39,427 bases of DNA from positions 1-39,427 of the forward strand of contig DATATB010000158.1 of assembly GCA_036268995.1 (NCBI GenBank), written 5' to 3'. The notes below the pieces were generated by a model. That model saw only the letters and a program-made list of their open reading frames with translations, did not search any database and was not told where the DNA came from. A program made the position numbers and the translations under genes. Shown one piece after another: positions 16,432 through 25,004 of this stretch. Every line of letters starts with the position of its first letter. The stretch's first letter is position 1. The DNA comes from DATATB01 sp036268995. GTDB lineage: Bacteria > Planctomycetota > Planctomycetia > Pirellulales > PNKZ01.

Positions 16432-17463
16432 GTGTACGAATCCTTAGCCATCGTGGGTGCAACGGGCGCCGTAGGCACCATCATCCGTTGTCTGCTCGAG
16501 CAGCGCCGCTTTCCGATCGAGAAGGTGAAATTCCTGGCTTCGAAGCGCTCGGCCGGCAGCACGCTCGAGTTTCGCGGGCAGACGCACACGGTGGAAGAGC
16601 TCACGCCCGACGCCTTCACGGGCATCGATCTGGCCATCGGCAGCACGCCCGACGAAATCGCCCGCGACTTCGTGCCTTGGGCCGTCGAGCGCGGCTGCGT
16701 GGTGGTCGACGAAAGCGGCTATTGGCGCATGGACCCCACGGTGCCGCTGGTGATTCCCGAGGTGAATCCGCAGGCGCTGGCGCGGCACCGCGGAATTATT
16801 GCCAGTCCGAATTGCTCGACCACGCAATTGGCTGTCGCGCTCAAGCCGCTGCACGATGCGGCCCGGGTCACGCGCGTGATCGTCAGCACGTACCAGGCAA
16901 CCAGCGGGGCAGGGGTGGCCGGCCAGCGCGACCTGGAAAGCGGCACGCGGGCCCAGCTCAATGCCGAGCACTATCGCTACGAAACCTTCGCGCATCCGAT
17001 CGCTTTCAATCTGATTCCGCACATCGGCTCGCCAAAGCATCAGGGTTACACGTCCGAAGAAATGAAGATGGTTTACGAGACCCGCAAGATTCTGGACGAA
17101 CCGGATCTGCCGATTTGTGCGACCTGCGTGCGTGTGCCGGTGAGCAATTGCCACAGCGAAAGCATTCTGGTCGAGACCGAGCGCAAAATCTCGGTCGACG
17201 AGGCGCGCGCACTGTTCGCCGCCACGCCGGGCATCGTGGTCGTTGACGACCTGGCTGCCAAGAGTTATCCGATGCCCAACAATTGCGATGGCCGCGACGA
17301 GGTGTTCGTGGGTCGCATCCGGGAAGACCTTTCCAGCCCTAATGGTTTGGCGTTCTGGTGCGTGAGCGACAACTTGCGCAAAGGCGCCGCCACCAACGCC
17401 GTGCAGATTGCCGAGCTGCTGGTGCGAAATCAGTCGGTGGCATGCCACGCACATTCAAACTGA
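16432..17463 (+). CDS. asd: Aspartate-semialdehyde dehydrogenase
   Basis: The product has 343 residues. It makes L-aspartate semialdehyde from aspartyl phosphate with NADPH, the branch point to lysine/diaminopimelate, threonine and methionine. The N-terminus has the nucleotide-binding LAIVGATGAVG; the catalytic cysteine is in ASPNCSTTQ (C128); RVPVSNCHSESI carries the active-site histidine region. The GTG at 16432 is chosen because GGAG lies 9 bases upstream and MYESLAIVGATG is the usual start; a TTG six codons earlier is possible. The 3' end overlaps truA by 22 bp, indicating one transcript. Confidence 0.94.
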   Translation: MYESLAIVGATGAVGTIIRCLLEQRRFPIEKVKFLASKRSAGSTLEFRGQTHTVEELTPDAFTGIDLAIGSTPDEIARDFVPWAVERGCVVVDESGYWRMDPTVPLVIPEVNPQALARHRGIIASPNCSTTQLAVALKPLHDAARVTRVIVSTYQATSGAGVAGQRDLESGTRAQLNAEHYRYETFAHPIAFNLIPHIGSPKHQGYTSEEMKMVYETRKILDEPDLPICATCVRVPVSNCHSESILVETERKISVDEARALFAATPGIVVVDDLAAKSYPMPNNCDGRDEVFVGRIREDLSSPNGLAFWCVSDNLRKGAATNAVQIAELLVRNQSVACHAHSN

Positions 17464-18245
17464 CTTTGGCCTACGACGGCACGCGCTACGCCGGCTGGCA
17501 ATTGCAATTGGGCCACGCGACGCTGCAAGGCGCGTTCGAAGACGCGCTGGCAGAGTTGACCGGCAGCCTGGTGCGCGTGGTCGGCAGCGGACGAACCGAC
17601 TCCGGCGTCCACGCGCTCGGCCAGGTTGTCAGCTTCAGCGCCGACACTCCGCTGACGCCCAACGCCTTGCTGCGCGCACTCAACGCCAGGCTGCCGGGCG
17701 ACATGGCGGTGGTGGACTCGGAGGAAGCGCCGCCGGGCTTTCATGCCATCCACGATGCCGTGTCCAAGCGCTATCGCTACGTGGTGCACGACGGCCCGGT
17801 GCGCGACGTGTTCAGTCAGCCTTACGCCTGGCATCTGCGGACCCGCGTCGATGCGGACTTGATGCACCAAGCCGCTCAGCTCTGGCTCGGGCGGCACGAC
17901 TTCAAAAGCTTTCAGAGCTCAGGTTCGCGGCGCATCACCACCGAGCGGACCGTGTTGGACATCAGCGTCGTCCGCGGATGGCACGGAGATCACGACCTCG
18001 TCGTGCTGGAAGTCGAAGCCGACGGCTTTTTATATAACATGGTCAGAGCCATGGTCGGCACGCTGGTCTACATTGGACGTGAAAAGGAGCCCGTCGCGTG
18101 GGCCGACGAAGTCCTGACTGCGTGCGATCGCAAGCTGGCCGGCATGACCGCTCCGGCCCACGGGCTGTTTTTGCTGCACGTGCGGTACACCCAGAACGAC
18201 GGCTGCGGCACAATCGGGCTTAACGCGCCGCAATCGACTGGGTAA
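17442..18245 (+). CDS. truA: tRNA pseudouridine(38-40) synthase TruA
   Basis: The product has 267 residues, normal for the family. TruA converts uridines 38-40 of the tRNA anticodon arm to pseudouridine. The start MPRTFKLTLAYDGTRYAGWQ is typical, the catalytic Asp lies in GSGRTDSGVHALGQV (D53), and FLYNMVRAMVGTLVYIGRE is the conserved C-terminal motif. It begins inside the end of asd, so translation is probably coupled. It lies 65 bp before accA on the same strand. Confidence 0.95.
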   Translation: MPRTFKLTLAYDGTRYAGWQLQLGHATLQGAFEDALAELTGSLVRVVGSGRTDSGVHALGQVVSFSADTPLTPNALLRALNARLPGDMAVVDSEEAPPGFHAIHDAVSKRYRYVVHDGPVRDVFSQPYAWHLRTRVDADLMHQAAQLWLGRHDFKSFQSSGSRRITTERTVLDISVVRGWHGDHDLVVLEVEADGFLYNMVRAMVGTLVYIGREKEPVAWADEVLTACDRKLAGMTAPAHGLFLLHVRYTQNDGCGTIGLNAPQSTG

Positions 18246-18310
18246 CCTGATGGTTGAGGTGAGCGACGGCGCTCGCCCGCTTGAATCTTGCATTCATGGA
18301 TTAAAAGCTG

Positions 18311-19300
18311 ATGGCTGCCAATCACCGCCTGGCGTTCGAGCGACCGATTTACGAACTCGAAAGCCGGCTTTCGAAGCTGGAAGCGGAACCCGAGAAGACG
18401 ACTGAAGGCGTCGACGAAGTCCGCCGCCTGCGCCGCGAGCTGGCCGATCTGAAAAAGAAGGTCTACAGCCAGCTCGAGCCGTGGGAGACCGTGCAAGTCG
18501 CCCGGCATCCCGACCGGCCCATGACGACCGATTATCTCAACCTGCTGTTCGACGAATTCGTCGAGCTGCACGGCGACAAGGCGTTCGGGGACGACCGGGC
18601 CATCCGCGCCGGCTATGCCAAGCTGGATCAGCACAAGGTGATGGTCATCGGCCATCAGAAAGGCAAAACGCTCAAGGAGCGGAATGCCTGCTTCTTCGGC
18701 TGCGCGCATCCCGAAGGCTATCGCAAGGCGCTCAGCAAGATGAAGCTGGCGGCAAAATATCATGTGCCCGTGATCTGCTTCATCGACACGCCCGGCGCGT
18801 ATCCCGGCATCGGCGCCGAGGAGCGCGGCCAGGCGCAGATGATCGCCACCAACATGTTCGAGATGTCGCGGCTGGCGACGCCGATCATCTGCGTGGTGAT
18901 TGGCGAAGGCGGCTCAGGCGGCGCCTTGGGCATCGGCGTGGGCGACAAGGTGGCCATGCTCGAGTTCGCCTACTATTCGGTCATCAGCCCTGAAGGCTGC
19001 GCCGGCATCTTGTGGAAGAGCCACACGTTTGCCGACCAGGCGGCCCGGGCACTGAAGATCACATCGAAGGATCTGTTGCGGCTGGGCGTGATCGACGACG
19101 TGATCGAAGAGCCGCTGGGCGGCGCCCATCGCGATCATCACCAGATGGCCGCCCGACTGAAAACGTACCTGACCAAAAGCCTGCGCGAGCTGGTGCCCAA
19201 GCCGCTGGACGCCCTGGTCGAAGCCCGCTACGAAAAATTCCGCCGCATGGGCCAATACCTCGAAGGCCCAACGGCCGAGGCCGCCGCAGCGGCGACATAA
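18311..19300 (+). CDS. accA: Acetyl-CoA carboxylase carboxyltransferase subunit alpha
   Basis: The product has 329 residues. With AccD it moves the carboxyl group from carboxybiotin to acetyl-CoA, giving malonyl-CoA for fatty-acid synthesis. The N-terminal coiled region (FERPIYELESRLSKLE) and the carboxyltransferase core (FIDTPGAYPGIGAEERGQAQ, GEGGSGGALGIGVGD, YSVISPEGCAGILWK) are diagnostic. accD is not in the window. No clear Shine-Dalgarno sequence precedes the ATG. The TAA stop (19298-19300) is part of a dispersed palindromic repeat, so the C-terminus (AEAAAAAT) may have been reshaped by its insertion. Confidence 0.96.
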   Translation: MAANHRLAFERPIYELESRLSKLEAEPEKTTEGVDEVRRLRRELADLKKKVYSQLEPWETVQVARHPDRPMTTDYLNLLFDEFVELHGDKAFGDDRAIRAGYAKLDQHKVMVIGHQKGKTLKERNACFFGCAHPEGYRKALSKMKLAAKYHVPVICFIDTPGAYPGIGAEERGQAQMIATNMFEMSRLATPIICVVIGEGGSGGALGIGVGDKVAMLEFAYYSVISPEGCAGILWKSHTFADQAARALKITSKDLLRLGVIDDVIEEPLGGAHRDHHQMAARLKTYLTKSLRELVPKPLDALVEARYEKFRRMGQYLEGPTAEAAAAAT

Positions 19301-19320
19301 AGCCGCCACCGCTGGTCGCG
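19296..19320. repeat. Dispersed palindromic repeat copy at the accA stop codon
   Basis: ACATAAAGCCGCCACCGCTG followed by GTCGCG. The TAA of this copy serves as the accA stop. One arm base (GCCACC instead of GCGACC) has changed. Confidence 0.7.
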
Positions 19321-19393
19321 CCGCAGAACGATCAGCCCGCTTACCTCGACATTTTCGAGTGGCGCTTCGACGATGAGCCAATAAGGGATTCGA

Positions 19394-20164
19394 TCAAAAA
19401 TCCGTGCCCTCAGGCTGTCCGGATGCCGGCGCGGATGGTTCGGCGGCTGGCTCTGCCGAAAGCGCCGCCGCATTGGCGCTCATGATCATTTGTGCGTGGC
19501 GCGCTTCTTGACGGAGGTAGACGCCATGAACGACACAAATCGCCAAAACCGACGCGGTCAGCGTAAGCACGTCGGATCCCAGCGGCAGAAACCAATTGGC
19601 ATTCAGCGTTGCCGCGGAGAATCGACGGAAAACGACTGAGCTCAACGAGTCGCACACGTTGTGCGCGATCCATGCAGCCCACCACCAGCCGACGAGTGCG
19701 CTGCGGTTGCGGGTTCCCAGTGGCCGGCTGAAAGACCAGATCTCGCTGGCCGCGTCGTACGGCATCCACAAATTTGCAAAGGGCACAAACCACCACCACA
19801 CCGCGCTCGCGGGCGAGTATTGGAGCCGCTTTGCATCCAAAGCAGCGAGGTTGCGATAGGCCCGGTAAAACCACGCGAGGAAAAAGGCGCTGGTGGGAAA
19901 GAAGACTAGGAAGCTGGCAAGGTTCAGCACTGCGGTTCGCAGGACTATGGAATCGGGAATTGGCTCCTGCGTTGACGATCCGAGCGACGCGAGGGCCCCG
20001 ATGTCGGATGCCAATTTGACCAGGGCCAGGAAGGCGGTAATTCCCAGGAACCCCGACGCGAGCCAGGTGCGGAACCGGGCGGAAACGTATTCGGCGGGCC
20101 GTCCGCGGCGTCGTCCGGCGCGTTGCCTGGAGGACACGGGGCTGTCGTATGGGTTGATGCTCAC
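19394..20164 (-). CDS. DUF4328-domain membrane protein
   Basis: The product has 256 residues. After a basic, Pro/Arg-rich N-terminus come membrane helices and the DUF4328 signature WFYRAYRNLAALDAKRLQYS, then SAVWWWFVPFANLWMPYDAASEIW. Further hydrophobic segments follow, and a Pro/Ala/Ser/Glu-rich cytoplasmic tail ends EGTDF. It begins at GTG 20164 (MSINPYDSP). DUF4328 is widespread in bacteria with no known activity. It converges on accA and is 272 bp from the next gene on the same strand (cvpA). Confidence 0.85.
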   Translation of the reverse strand: MSINPYDSPVSSRQRAGRRRGRPAEYVSARFRTWLASGFLGITAFLALVKLASDIGALASLGSSTQEPIPDSIVLRTAVLNLASFLVFFPTSAFFLAWFYRAYRNLAALDAKRLQYSPASAVWWWFVPFANLWMPYDAASEIWSFSRPLGTRNRSALVGWWWAAWIAHNVCDSLSSVVFRRFSAATLNANWFLPLGSDVLTLTASVLAICVVHGVYLRQEARHAQMIMSANAAALSAEPAAEPSAPASGQPEGTDF

Positions 20165-20436
20165 GGCTGGCTCCCAGGCTAATGTTCGCTCGCCGCACGG
20201 GCCGCTCGGTTGTGCGACCAGTTTAGTGCAGCAGAGTTGCCGTCACCAGCCGGCAAGCAACGGGCAAACCTCGCTCCCTCCAACGTCCGATAATGTTTCT
20301 TATGTTCGGTTCGAGGCCCTGGTTTTCCCGGGATTCCGAGGGTTCCGGATCTCCGGTCAATTGCCCGAGTAACCAACCCGCATCGCGTCACGAGCCACGG
20401 CTCACGGCTGGCTGGGACCCCTTCCCCAGCCCGGTT

Positions 20437-21000
20437 TTACTTCGCCGGTTTGGACGGCGGGCTGGCCGGTGGCGCGGGCGGCGGAGGCGCCGATTCGAGC
20501 TGCTCTTTGAGCTGGTCCAGATACGGTCCGACCGCCTCGTTCAGCTCCCGGGGCATGATCGGCTTGGCCCGCTTGATCAGCGTGGCAATGCACTGCCCCG
20601 ACCGCGACCGCAGCACTGCCGCCCGGGCGTCGGCCGACAGCGTCACGGCAAAGAACGTAATGGCCACGCACCAGACCATGCCCTTGGCGGCCCCCATCAG
20701 GGCCCCGATCTGGCGATCGAACTCCCGCAGCTTCAGCCGGTCGATGAACCTCGAAACCGCGCGGAACACGATCCAGATCGCCAGCGAGGTGGCCAGGTAC
20801 AGCACCAGCATGGCGAGAAACTTGTTCCACGGCGCTTGAGTGCTCAGGTAGGGCGCCAGCACGTCGCTGAACCGCATCGCCACGAAGTAGCTAGCCACGA
20901 GCGAAGCCAGCGAGGTCACTTGCCAGGCGACGCCTTTGGAAGCGCCAAACACGGTGGCGACCACGATCACGACGAGCATGGCGATATCGTACGGCTGCAT
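20437..21000 (-). CDS. CvpA-family membrane protein
   Basis: The product has 187 residues. It has four hydrophobic segments beginning YDIAMLVVIVVATVFGASKG, as in CvpA (colicin V production) proteins, with the conserved acidic/basic loop RFIDRLKLREFDRQIGALMGAAKGMVWC. The tail is cytoplasmic and Pro-rich (APPPPAPPASPPSKPAK). CvpA proteins are linked to envelope homeostasis and bile or stress resistance in other bacteria, with no defined biochemical role. It is divergent from the YdjM-like gene. Confidence 0.87.
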   Translation of the reverse strand: MQPYDIAMLVVIVVATVFGASKGVAWQVTSLASLVASYFVAMRFSDVLAPYLSTQAPWNKFLAMLVLYLATSLAIWIVFRAVSRFIDRLKLREFDRQIGALMGAAKGMVWCVAITFFAVTLSADARAAVLRSRSGQCIATLIKRAKPIMPRELNEAVGPYLDQLKEQLESAPPPPAPPASPPSKPAK

Positions 21001-21135
21001 GCTGGGAGCTTACCTGAGCGAACTCGAGAACACGAAGGGAAATGTCAGCGGCGAGGCAGTATAGACGCCGCCCAGACCGATGGTGAAGGCCAATGCCTGC
21101 GGCTGCCAGCAGCGAGCCGGGCAGGGGGCAGCGAT

Positions 21136-21201
21136 ACAAAGCCGCGACCGGTGGTCGCGGGGGCCGTGCAAGCGCCACGCGACCGGCGGTCGCGGCTTTA
21201 T
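21136..21201. repeat. Two palindromic repeat copies in opposite orientation
   Basis: Copy one is ACAAAGCCGCGACCGGTGGT onward (21136-21160). Copy two is CACGCGACCGGCGGTCGCGG followed by CTTTAT (21176-21201). They point outward with a 15-bp spacer, so the pair can fold as two separate hairpins or as one long cruciform, the arrangement seen in paired REP elements of other bacteria. Confidence 0.8.
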
Positions 21202-21308
21202 GGCGATCACGACCGCTCAATTGCTCTTGGCCCTGCGCGCCGCTTTGGCTACAGTCCGCCGCGCAACCATTTTCGAGTTCGAATCATCCGGCAAGACGGA
21301 GCGAGCCG

Positions 21309-22058
21309 ATGCCAGGCTTCCATATTCATATCTCGGCCAGCACCGTGTTGGGCATCGGCTACGGCGGCCTTGGCTTCGTGGCCTACGGCGTTCCGCCTTC
21401 GACCGCCGCGCTATCGACCGTGCTGTGCAGCGTGTCGGGCATGCTTCCCGACTTGGACAGCGGCCCCGGTCGGCCACTGCACGAGAGCGTGTGCTTCGCG
21501 GCGGCCGCCATTCCGATGATGATGGCCGATCGCTTCAAGCACATGGGCTGGGACCACGAGTCGATCATCCTGGCCGGCGCGGTGCTCTACCTGCTGATCC
21601 GCTTCGGGCTCGGGCATCTGCTGAAAAAGTGTACGGTGCACCGCGGCATCTTTCACAGCTTGCCGGTCGCGCTGATCTTTGCCGAGATCGGTTTCCTCGT
21701 GTGTACCACCGGCAACCTCGACATGCGCTACTACAAGGCCGGCGCCATCGTGCTGGGGTTCATGTCGCACCTGATCCTGGACGAAATCTGGAGCGTCGAC
21801 TTCAAACACGCGAAGCTTAAGAGCTCGTTCGGCACCGCCATCAAGCTGTGGGCCCCGTGCCGCTGGGCCACGGCAGTCGCCTATACGATCATGATCATCA
21901 CCACGCTGCTGACGCTCAACGATCCGATCTGGAGCACGGCGTCGGTCGGCGAACAAGAATTGCACACGGTCGCCTCGCGCGTGGTGGGCGGTTTCGAGCA
22001 AGAAACGGCCCGCATCCAAAAATCCGAGCAGAAGCCCGCCGACCCGACGCTCCGATAA
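21309..22058 (+). CDS. YdjM-like membrane-bound metal-dependent hydrolase
   Basis: The product has 249 residues. Multiple membrane helices carry family motifs: HIHISASTVLG near the start, SGMLPDLDSGPGRPLHE, the HRGIFHSLPVAL motif and a later FMSHLILDEIWSVD. Conserved His and Asp residues suggest a membrane-embedded metal site, as in the YdjM/DUF457 group of unknown substrate. The ATG at 21309 follows ACGGAGCG; the frame is open further upstream only through repeat sequence. The C-terminus is soluble and charged. Confidence 0.85.
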   Translation: MPGFHIHISASTVLGIGYGGLGFVAYGVPPSTAALSTVLCSVSGMLPDLDSGPGRPLHESVCFAAAAIPMMMADRFKHMGWDHESIILAGAVLYLLIRFGLGHLLKKCTVHRGIFHSLPVALIFAEIGFLVCTTGNLDMRYYKAGAIVLGFMSHLILDEIWSVDFKHAKLKSSFGTAIKLWAPCRWATAVAYTIMIITTLLTLNDPIWSTASVGEQELHTVASRVVGGFEQETARIQKSEQKPADPTLR

Positions 22059-22083
22059 TCGCGGGCTCCAGGCTCGCGGCTAA

Positions 22084-22527
22084 TCATTCCCTGCTGTCGA
22101 TCCACAGCGTAACCGGCCCATCATTGATCAGGCCGACGAACATGTGCTGCCGGAACTGGCCGGTCTCGACCGTGACGCCGCGCGTGCGAACCTCGTCGAC
22201 AAACGCCTGGTAAAGCCGCTCGGCCATCTCGGGCGGCGCGGCAGCGACGAAGCTCGGGCGACGGCCTTTCCGGCAATCGCCGTGCAGCGTGAACTGGCTG
22301 ACGACCAGCAGCTCGCCGCCGACTTCTGCCAGGGCCAGGTTCATTTTTCCTACCGCGTCGTCAAAGATGCGCAGACCGACGATCTTTTCCGCCAGCCAAC
22401 CGACGTCGGCCGGCGTGTCATCGGCAGCGACGCCCAAGAGCACGAGCAGCCCTCGGCCGATTTTGCCCACGACCTGCTCGTTGACCGTGACTCGGGCTTC
22501 CGTGACACGCTGAATGCACGCCCGCAT
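22084..22527 (-). CDS. dtd: D-aminoacyl-tRNA deacylase
   Basis: The product has 147 residues, full length. Dtd hydrolyses D-amino acids (and glycine mischarged on tRNA-Ala) from tRNA, acting as chiral proofreader. The start MRACIQRVTEARVTV, the active-site SQFTLHGD and the motif LINDGPVTLWIDS (usually NxGPVT, supplied in trans across the dimer interface) are all present. It is divergent from the ZIP transporter (108-bp gap) and convergent with the YdjM-like gene. Confidence 0.95.
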   Translation of the reverse strand: MRACIQRVTEARVTVNEQVVGKIGRGLLVLLGVAADDTPADVGWLAEKIVGLRIFDDAVGKMNLALAEVGGELLVVSQFTLHGDCRKGRRPSFVAAAPPEMAERLYQAFVDEVRTRGVTVETGQFRQHMFVGLINDGPVTLWIDSRE

Positions 22528-22635
22528 GACTGATCCTCAAAGGTTGCTGAAAATCGCGCTCGCTCGGCCGCTTGCTGATCCGTAGCGCACCTGCGACACT
22601 GTCACGTTCGCCACGGCGACGGGCCGGGCGGTTGG

Positions 22636-23589
22636 ATGTTCATCGCGCTGAAGTTGATTTTGCCGCCCATGTTGATGCTGGTTTATTGCCTGGTGATTGT
22701 CTGCGGCTCGCTGGCCGGCGGCATCATTCCGTTGTTGGTGCGCATGACGCACACGCGCATGCAGCTTACCTTGAGCTTCGTCGGCGGGGCCATGCTCGGC
22801 GTCGCCGTGTTGCACCTGCTGCCGCACGCATTCTATGAACTGGGCTCGATCCAGCACACCGTCGGCTGGCTGCTGGGCGGCTTCCTGTTCATGTTCTTCA
22901 TCGAGCGCGTATTTCACTTTCATCATCATGACACGCCGGCCGACGGCGACGAACATGACCACGATCATGACGCGCCACACGCCGGCCACGAGCATCGCGC
23001 GCCGCCGCGGGCGCTCGGCTGGCAGGTGGCTGTCATCGGTTTGTCGCTGCACAGCGCGCTGGATGGCGTGGCGCTGGCCGCGGCCGTGGCCAGCGAAGCG
23101 CACGAGGCGGGCCTGGCGGGCCTGGTCGTGTTCCTGGTCGTTGCCTTGCACAAGCCGCTGGACTCGATGACGCTGGGTGCCCTGCTGGCCATGGGCGAGC
23201 ATTCGCCGGCCAGGCGGCATCTGATCAATGGGCTGTACGCCTTGACCGTGCCCTTGGGCGTTGGGCTGTTCCATCTGGGAGCCGACCACGCCGGCGCGAC
23301 CGCCACCGGCGCCATCGGCGCGGCGCTGGCCTTCACCGCGGGCACCTTCTTGTGCATTGCTACCAGCGACCTGCTGCCCGAGTTGCATTTTCATCGCCAC
23401 GATCGCTTCAAGCTCTCGGCGGCGCTGTTGCTGGGCGTGGCCCTGGCCGCAGGACTTGTAATGGTGGAAGAGTCGTGGCACGAACATTCGGGGCATGGCC
23501 ATTCCGCGCATGAACACGCCGAAGACCACCACGCCGACGATGACCATGAGCAGCACTCCGGCGATCGCCACGAAGGCCGCCGCAGCTAG
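22636..23589 (+). CDS. ZIP-family divalent metal transporter
   Basis: The product has 317 residues. About eight membrane helices hold the ZIP signatures LSFVGGAMLGVAVLHLLPHAF (helix 2), GLSLHSALDGVALAAAV (helix 4, metal-binding H..D) and VVALHKPLDSMTLG (helix 5). A His/Asp-rich cytoplasmic loop (HFHHHDTPADGDEHDHDHDA) and a His-rich tail probably bind metal. Zinc or another divalent ion is imported; the exact ion cannot be told. The ATG at 22636 has weak GG-rich upstream sequence. Confidence 0.93.
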   Translation: MFIALKLILPPMLMLVYCLVIVCGSLAGGIIPLLVRMTHTRMQLTLSFVGGAMLGVAVLHLLPHAFYELGSIQHTVGWLLGGFLFMFFIERVFHFHHHDTPADGDEHDHDHDAPHAGHEHRAPPRALGWQVAVIGLSLHSALDGVALAAAVASEAHEAGLAGLVVFLVVALHKPLDSMTLGALLAMGEHSPARRHLINGLYALTVPLGVGLFHLGADHAGATATGAIGAALAFTAGTFLCIATSDLLPELHFHRHDRFKLSAALLLGVALAAGLVMVEESWHEHSGHGHSAHEHAEDHHADDDHEQHSGDRHEGRRS

Positions 23590-23605
23590 CAGCCTGGCCG
23601 CGCGC

Positions 23606-23629
23606 CCAGTGTTGGGGATGGCACACTGG
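23606..23629. other. Small hairpin after the ZIP gene
   Basis: CCAGTGT (23606-23612) and ACACTGG (23623-23629) are perfect 7-bp arms about a 10-base loop, 17 bp after the ZIP stop codon. No T-run follows, so a terminator role is doubtful. Confidence 0.3.
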
Positions 23630-23713
23630 CCATTGCCCGGCTAAGATCTTCACTTCAGCCAGGCCGGCGGATTCCGGCAGTCGTTCCACACTGTTTGATT
23701 GCGGGAGCGAACC

Positions 23714-24163
23714 TTGATTCAGCGCGAGATTCTCGGCGAAGGCACGGTGCAGCTGCGCAGTCCTACGTGCCAGTTCCGCTACGAGCGACTGAAGCCAGGC
23801 GTGCTGCGGATGACGATCGATGGCGACGATCGCGGCGACTTTGGTTCGGCCACGTACGATGAAGTGAGCGCCGAGTTCTCGCGGTTTAATTTACCTCTCG
23901 CGTTGTTCATAGACGCCACGGCCGCGATGGCGCCGCCAACCAAGGTCATGGACGAATGGACCGCATGGTTCATGGGACATCGCCAGCAGCTCAAGACCGT
24001 AGCCGTGCTGGTCGACGCCGCCTCGAAGGTGACGCACTTGAGCGTTTCGATCGCCAAGCATCTCTCGCACACGGGCGACCTGATCACGATCTTCACCGAG
24101 CGGGACCGGTTTGAGCGCGTGTTGCTGCAACACGTCGCCGAAACCGCAATTGCGACGCGCTGA
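23714..24163 (+). CDS. Hypothetical protein, about 149 aa
   Basis: The family is not securely recognised. The TTG at 23714 is chosen because GGGAG lies 6 bases upstream; another TTG at 23699 would add five residues. It is a soluble alpha/beta protein with a buried-strand segment LALFIDATAAMAPP, a strand KTVAVLVDAASKVTHLSVSIAKHL and a closing ITIFTERDRFERVL helix, which together resemble a STAS/SpoIIAA-like fold. No catalytic motif or membrane segment is visible. It converges on the next gene with no spacing (stop at 24163, opposite stop at 24164). Confidence 0.7.
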   Translation: MIQREILGEGTVQLRSPTCQFRYERLKPGVLRMTIDGDDRGDFGSATYDEVSAEFSRFNLPLALFIDATAAMAPPTKVMDEWTAWFMGHRQQLKTVAVLVDAASKVTHLSVSIAKHLSHTGDLITIFTERDRFERVLLQHVAETAIATR

Positions 24164-24748
24164 TCAATCTTCCAAGCCGCGCTCGGCGCGAATCCGCCGC
24201 ACCTCGGTCAACACGCCTTCGATCACTTCATGGTTGGCGTCGATCTGATTCCATTGCTGCACGAAAATCAGCACGATCGCCGCGATGCCCAACCCGGCGG
24301 CCGCGAAATGCACGTGGGCCCAGGTGACTTGCGCCAAGAACGGCCAGCCCAGCAGCGTCTCGGGCGTGGGGATGATGACTCCCGGATCGGCGGCCCCGCC
24401 GAGCGCGACAATCCCCACGGCGATGAGCATGCCGGCCACGCATAGCGGAAACGTGCGCCGTTTGAGCCGCCGGCTGCTGGCGACGTGCTCGCCGGACAGC
24501 CCGTAGGTCTCGCTGACTTCTTTGCACCAGCGGCTGGTGCCGATGAAGTAAGTCGCGACGATGCTGTTGACCAACACCACGACCAGTCCGGCGGCGATGC
24601 CCGACAGCCGGTGTACGGTCCCGCGCTGCTGCGTGGCCTTGTCGCCAGGGTCGTGCAGATTTCCCGCCCGCAGACTCAGGCCCACGGCGAACGTGGCCAG
24701 CAAGAACACGACCGCGAAAGCGGCCAATTTGGTAAAGATGCGATTCAC
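24164..24748 (-). CDS. Hypothetical four-helix membrane protein
   Basis: The product has about 194 residues. The GTG at 24748 gives a natural membrane-protein start, MNRIFTKLAAFAVVFLLATFAVGLSLR; an in-frame GTG at 24793 would add 15 residues. Four hydrophobic helices follow (about 8-28, 47-70, 100-125, 143-166), with histidines at RLSGIAAGLV and AHVHFAAAGLG and a charged coiled C-terminus (VIEGVLTEVRRIRAERGLED). Spaced membrane histidines could hold haem or metal, but no family motif confirms it. Confidence 0.7.
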   Translation of the reverse strand: MNRIFTKLAAFAVVFLLATFAVGLSLRAGNLHDPGDKATQQRGTVHRLSGIAAGLVVVLVNSIVATYFIGTSRWCKEVSETYGLSGEHVASSRRLKRRTFPLCVAGMLIAVGIVALGGAADPGVIIPTPETLLGWPFLAQVTWAHVHFAAAGLGIAAIVLIFVQQWNQIDANHEVIEGVLTEVRRIRAERGLED

Positions 24749-24883
24749 AAGCCCGACGATCCAGCCCCGGTTGATGACAAATAGATAATCCACGGCCGGC
24801 GCGACTGCGAATTCACCGGTGCCCTGGTTTATAGAACAGATTCGTGCCGTGGGCCAGGGCCTCACGAGCCCGACACGCTCCCA

Positions 24884-24909
24884 CTCCCCTGCCCTGCCCT
24901 CCCCTGCCT
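24884..24909 (-). repeat. G-rich tract (minus strand) before pdxA
   Basis: On the minus strand it reads AGGCAGGGGAGGGCAGGGCA then GGGGAG: five G-runs of three or more within 26 bases. A near copy is at 16139-16164 and shorter ones at 10310-10326 and 31859-31871. It could form a G-quadruplex 96 bp upstream of pdxA. Confidence 0.6.
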
Positions 24910-25004
24910 CGTCTCGGATATCGACGCGCCGGTTGCTGGCCCCTACATTCGGGCGGCTGCTGGGAATAAGATGGCAGTAGCAACGCAATTGACACCTTGA
25001 GCCG

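Noticed and set aside
22537..23571. 344-codon minus-strand frame opposite the ZIP gene
   Set aside because: Antisense to a clear ZIP transporter; no domain.
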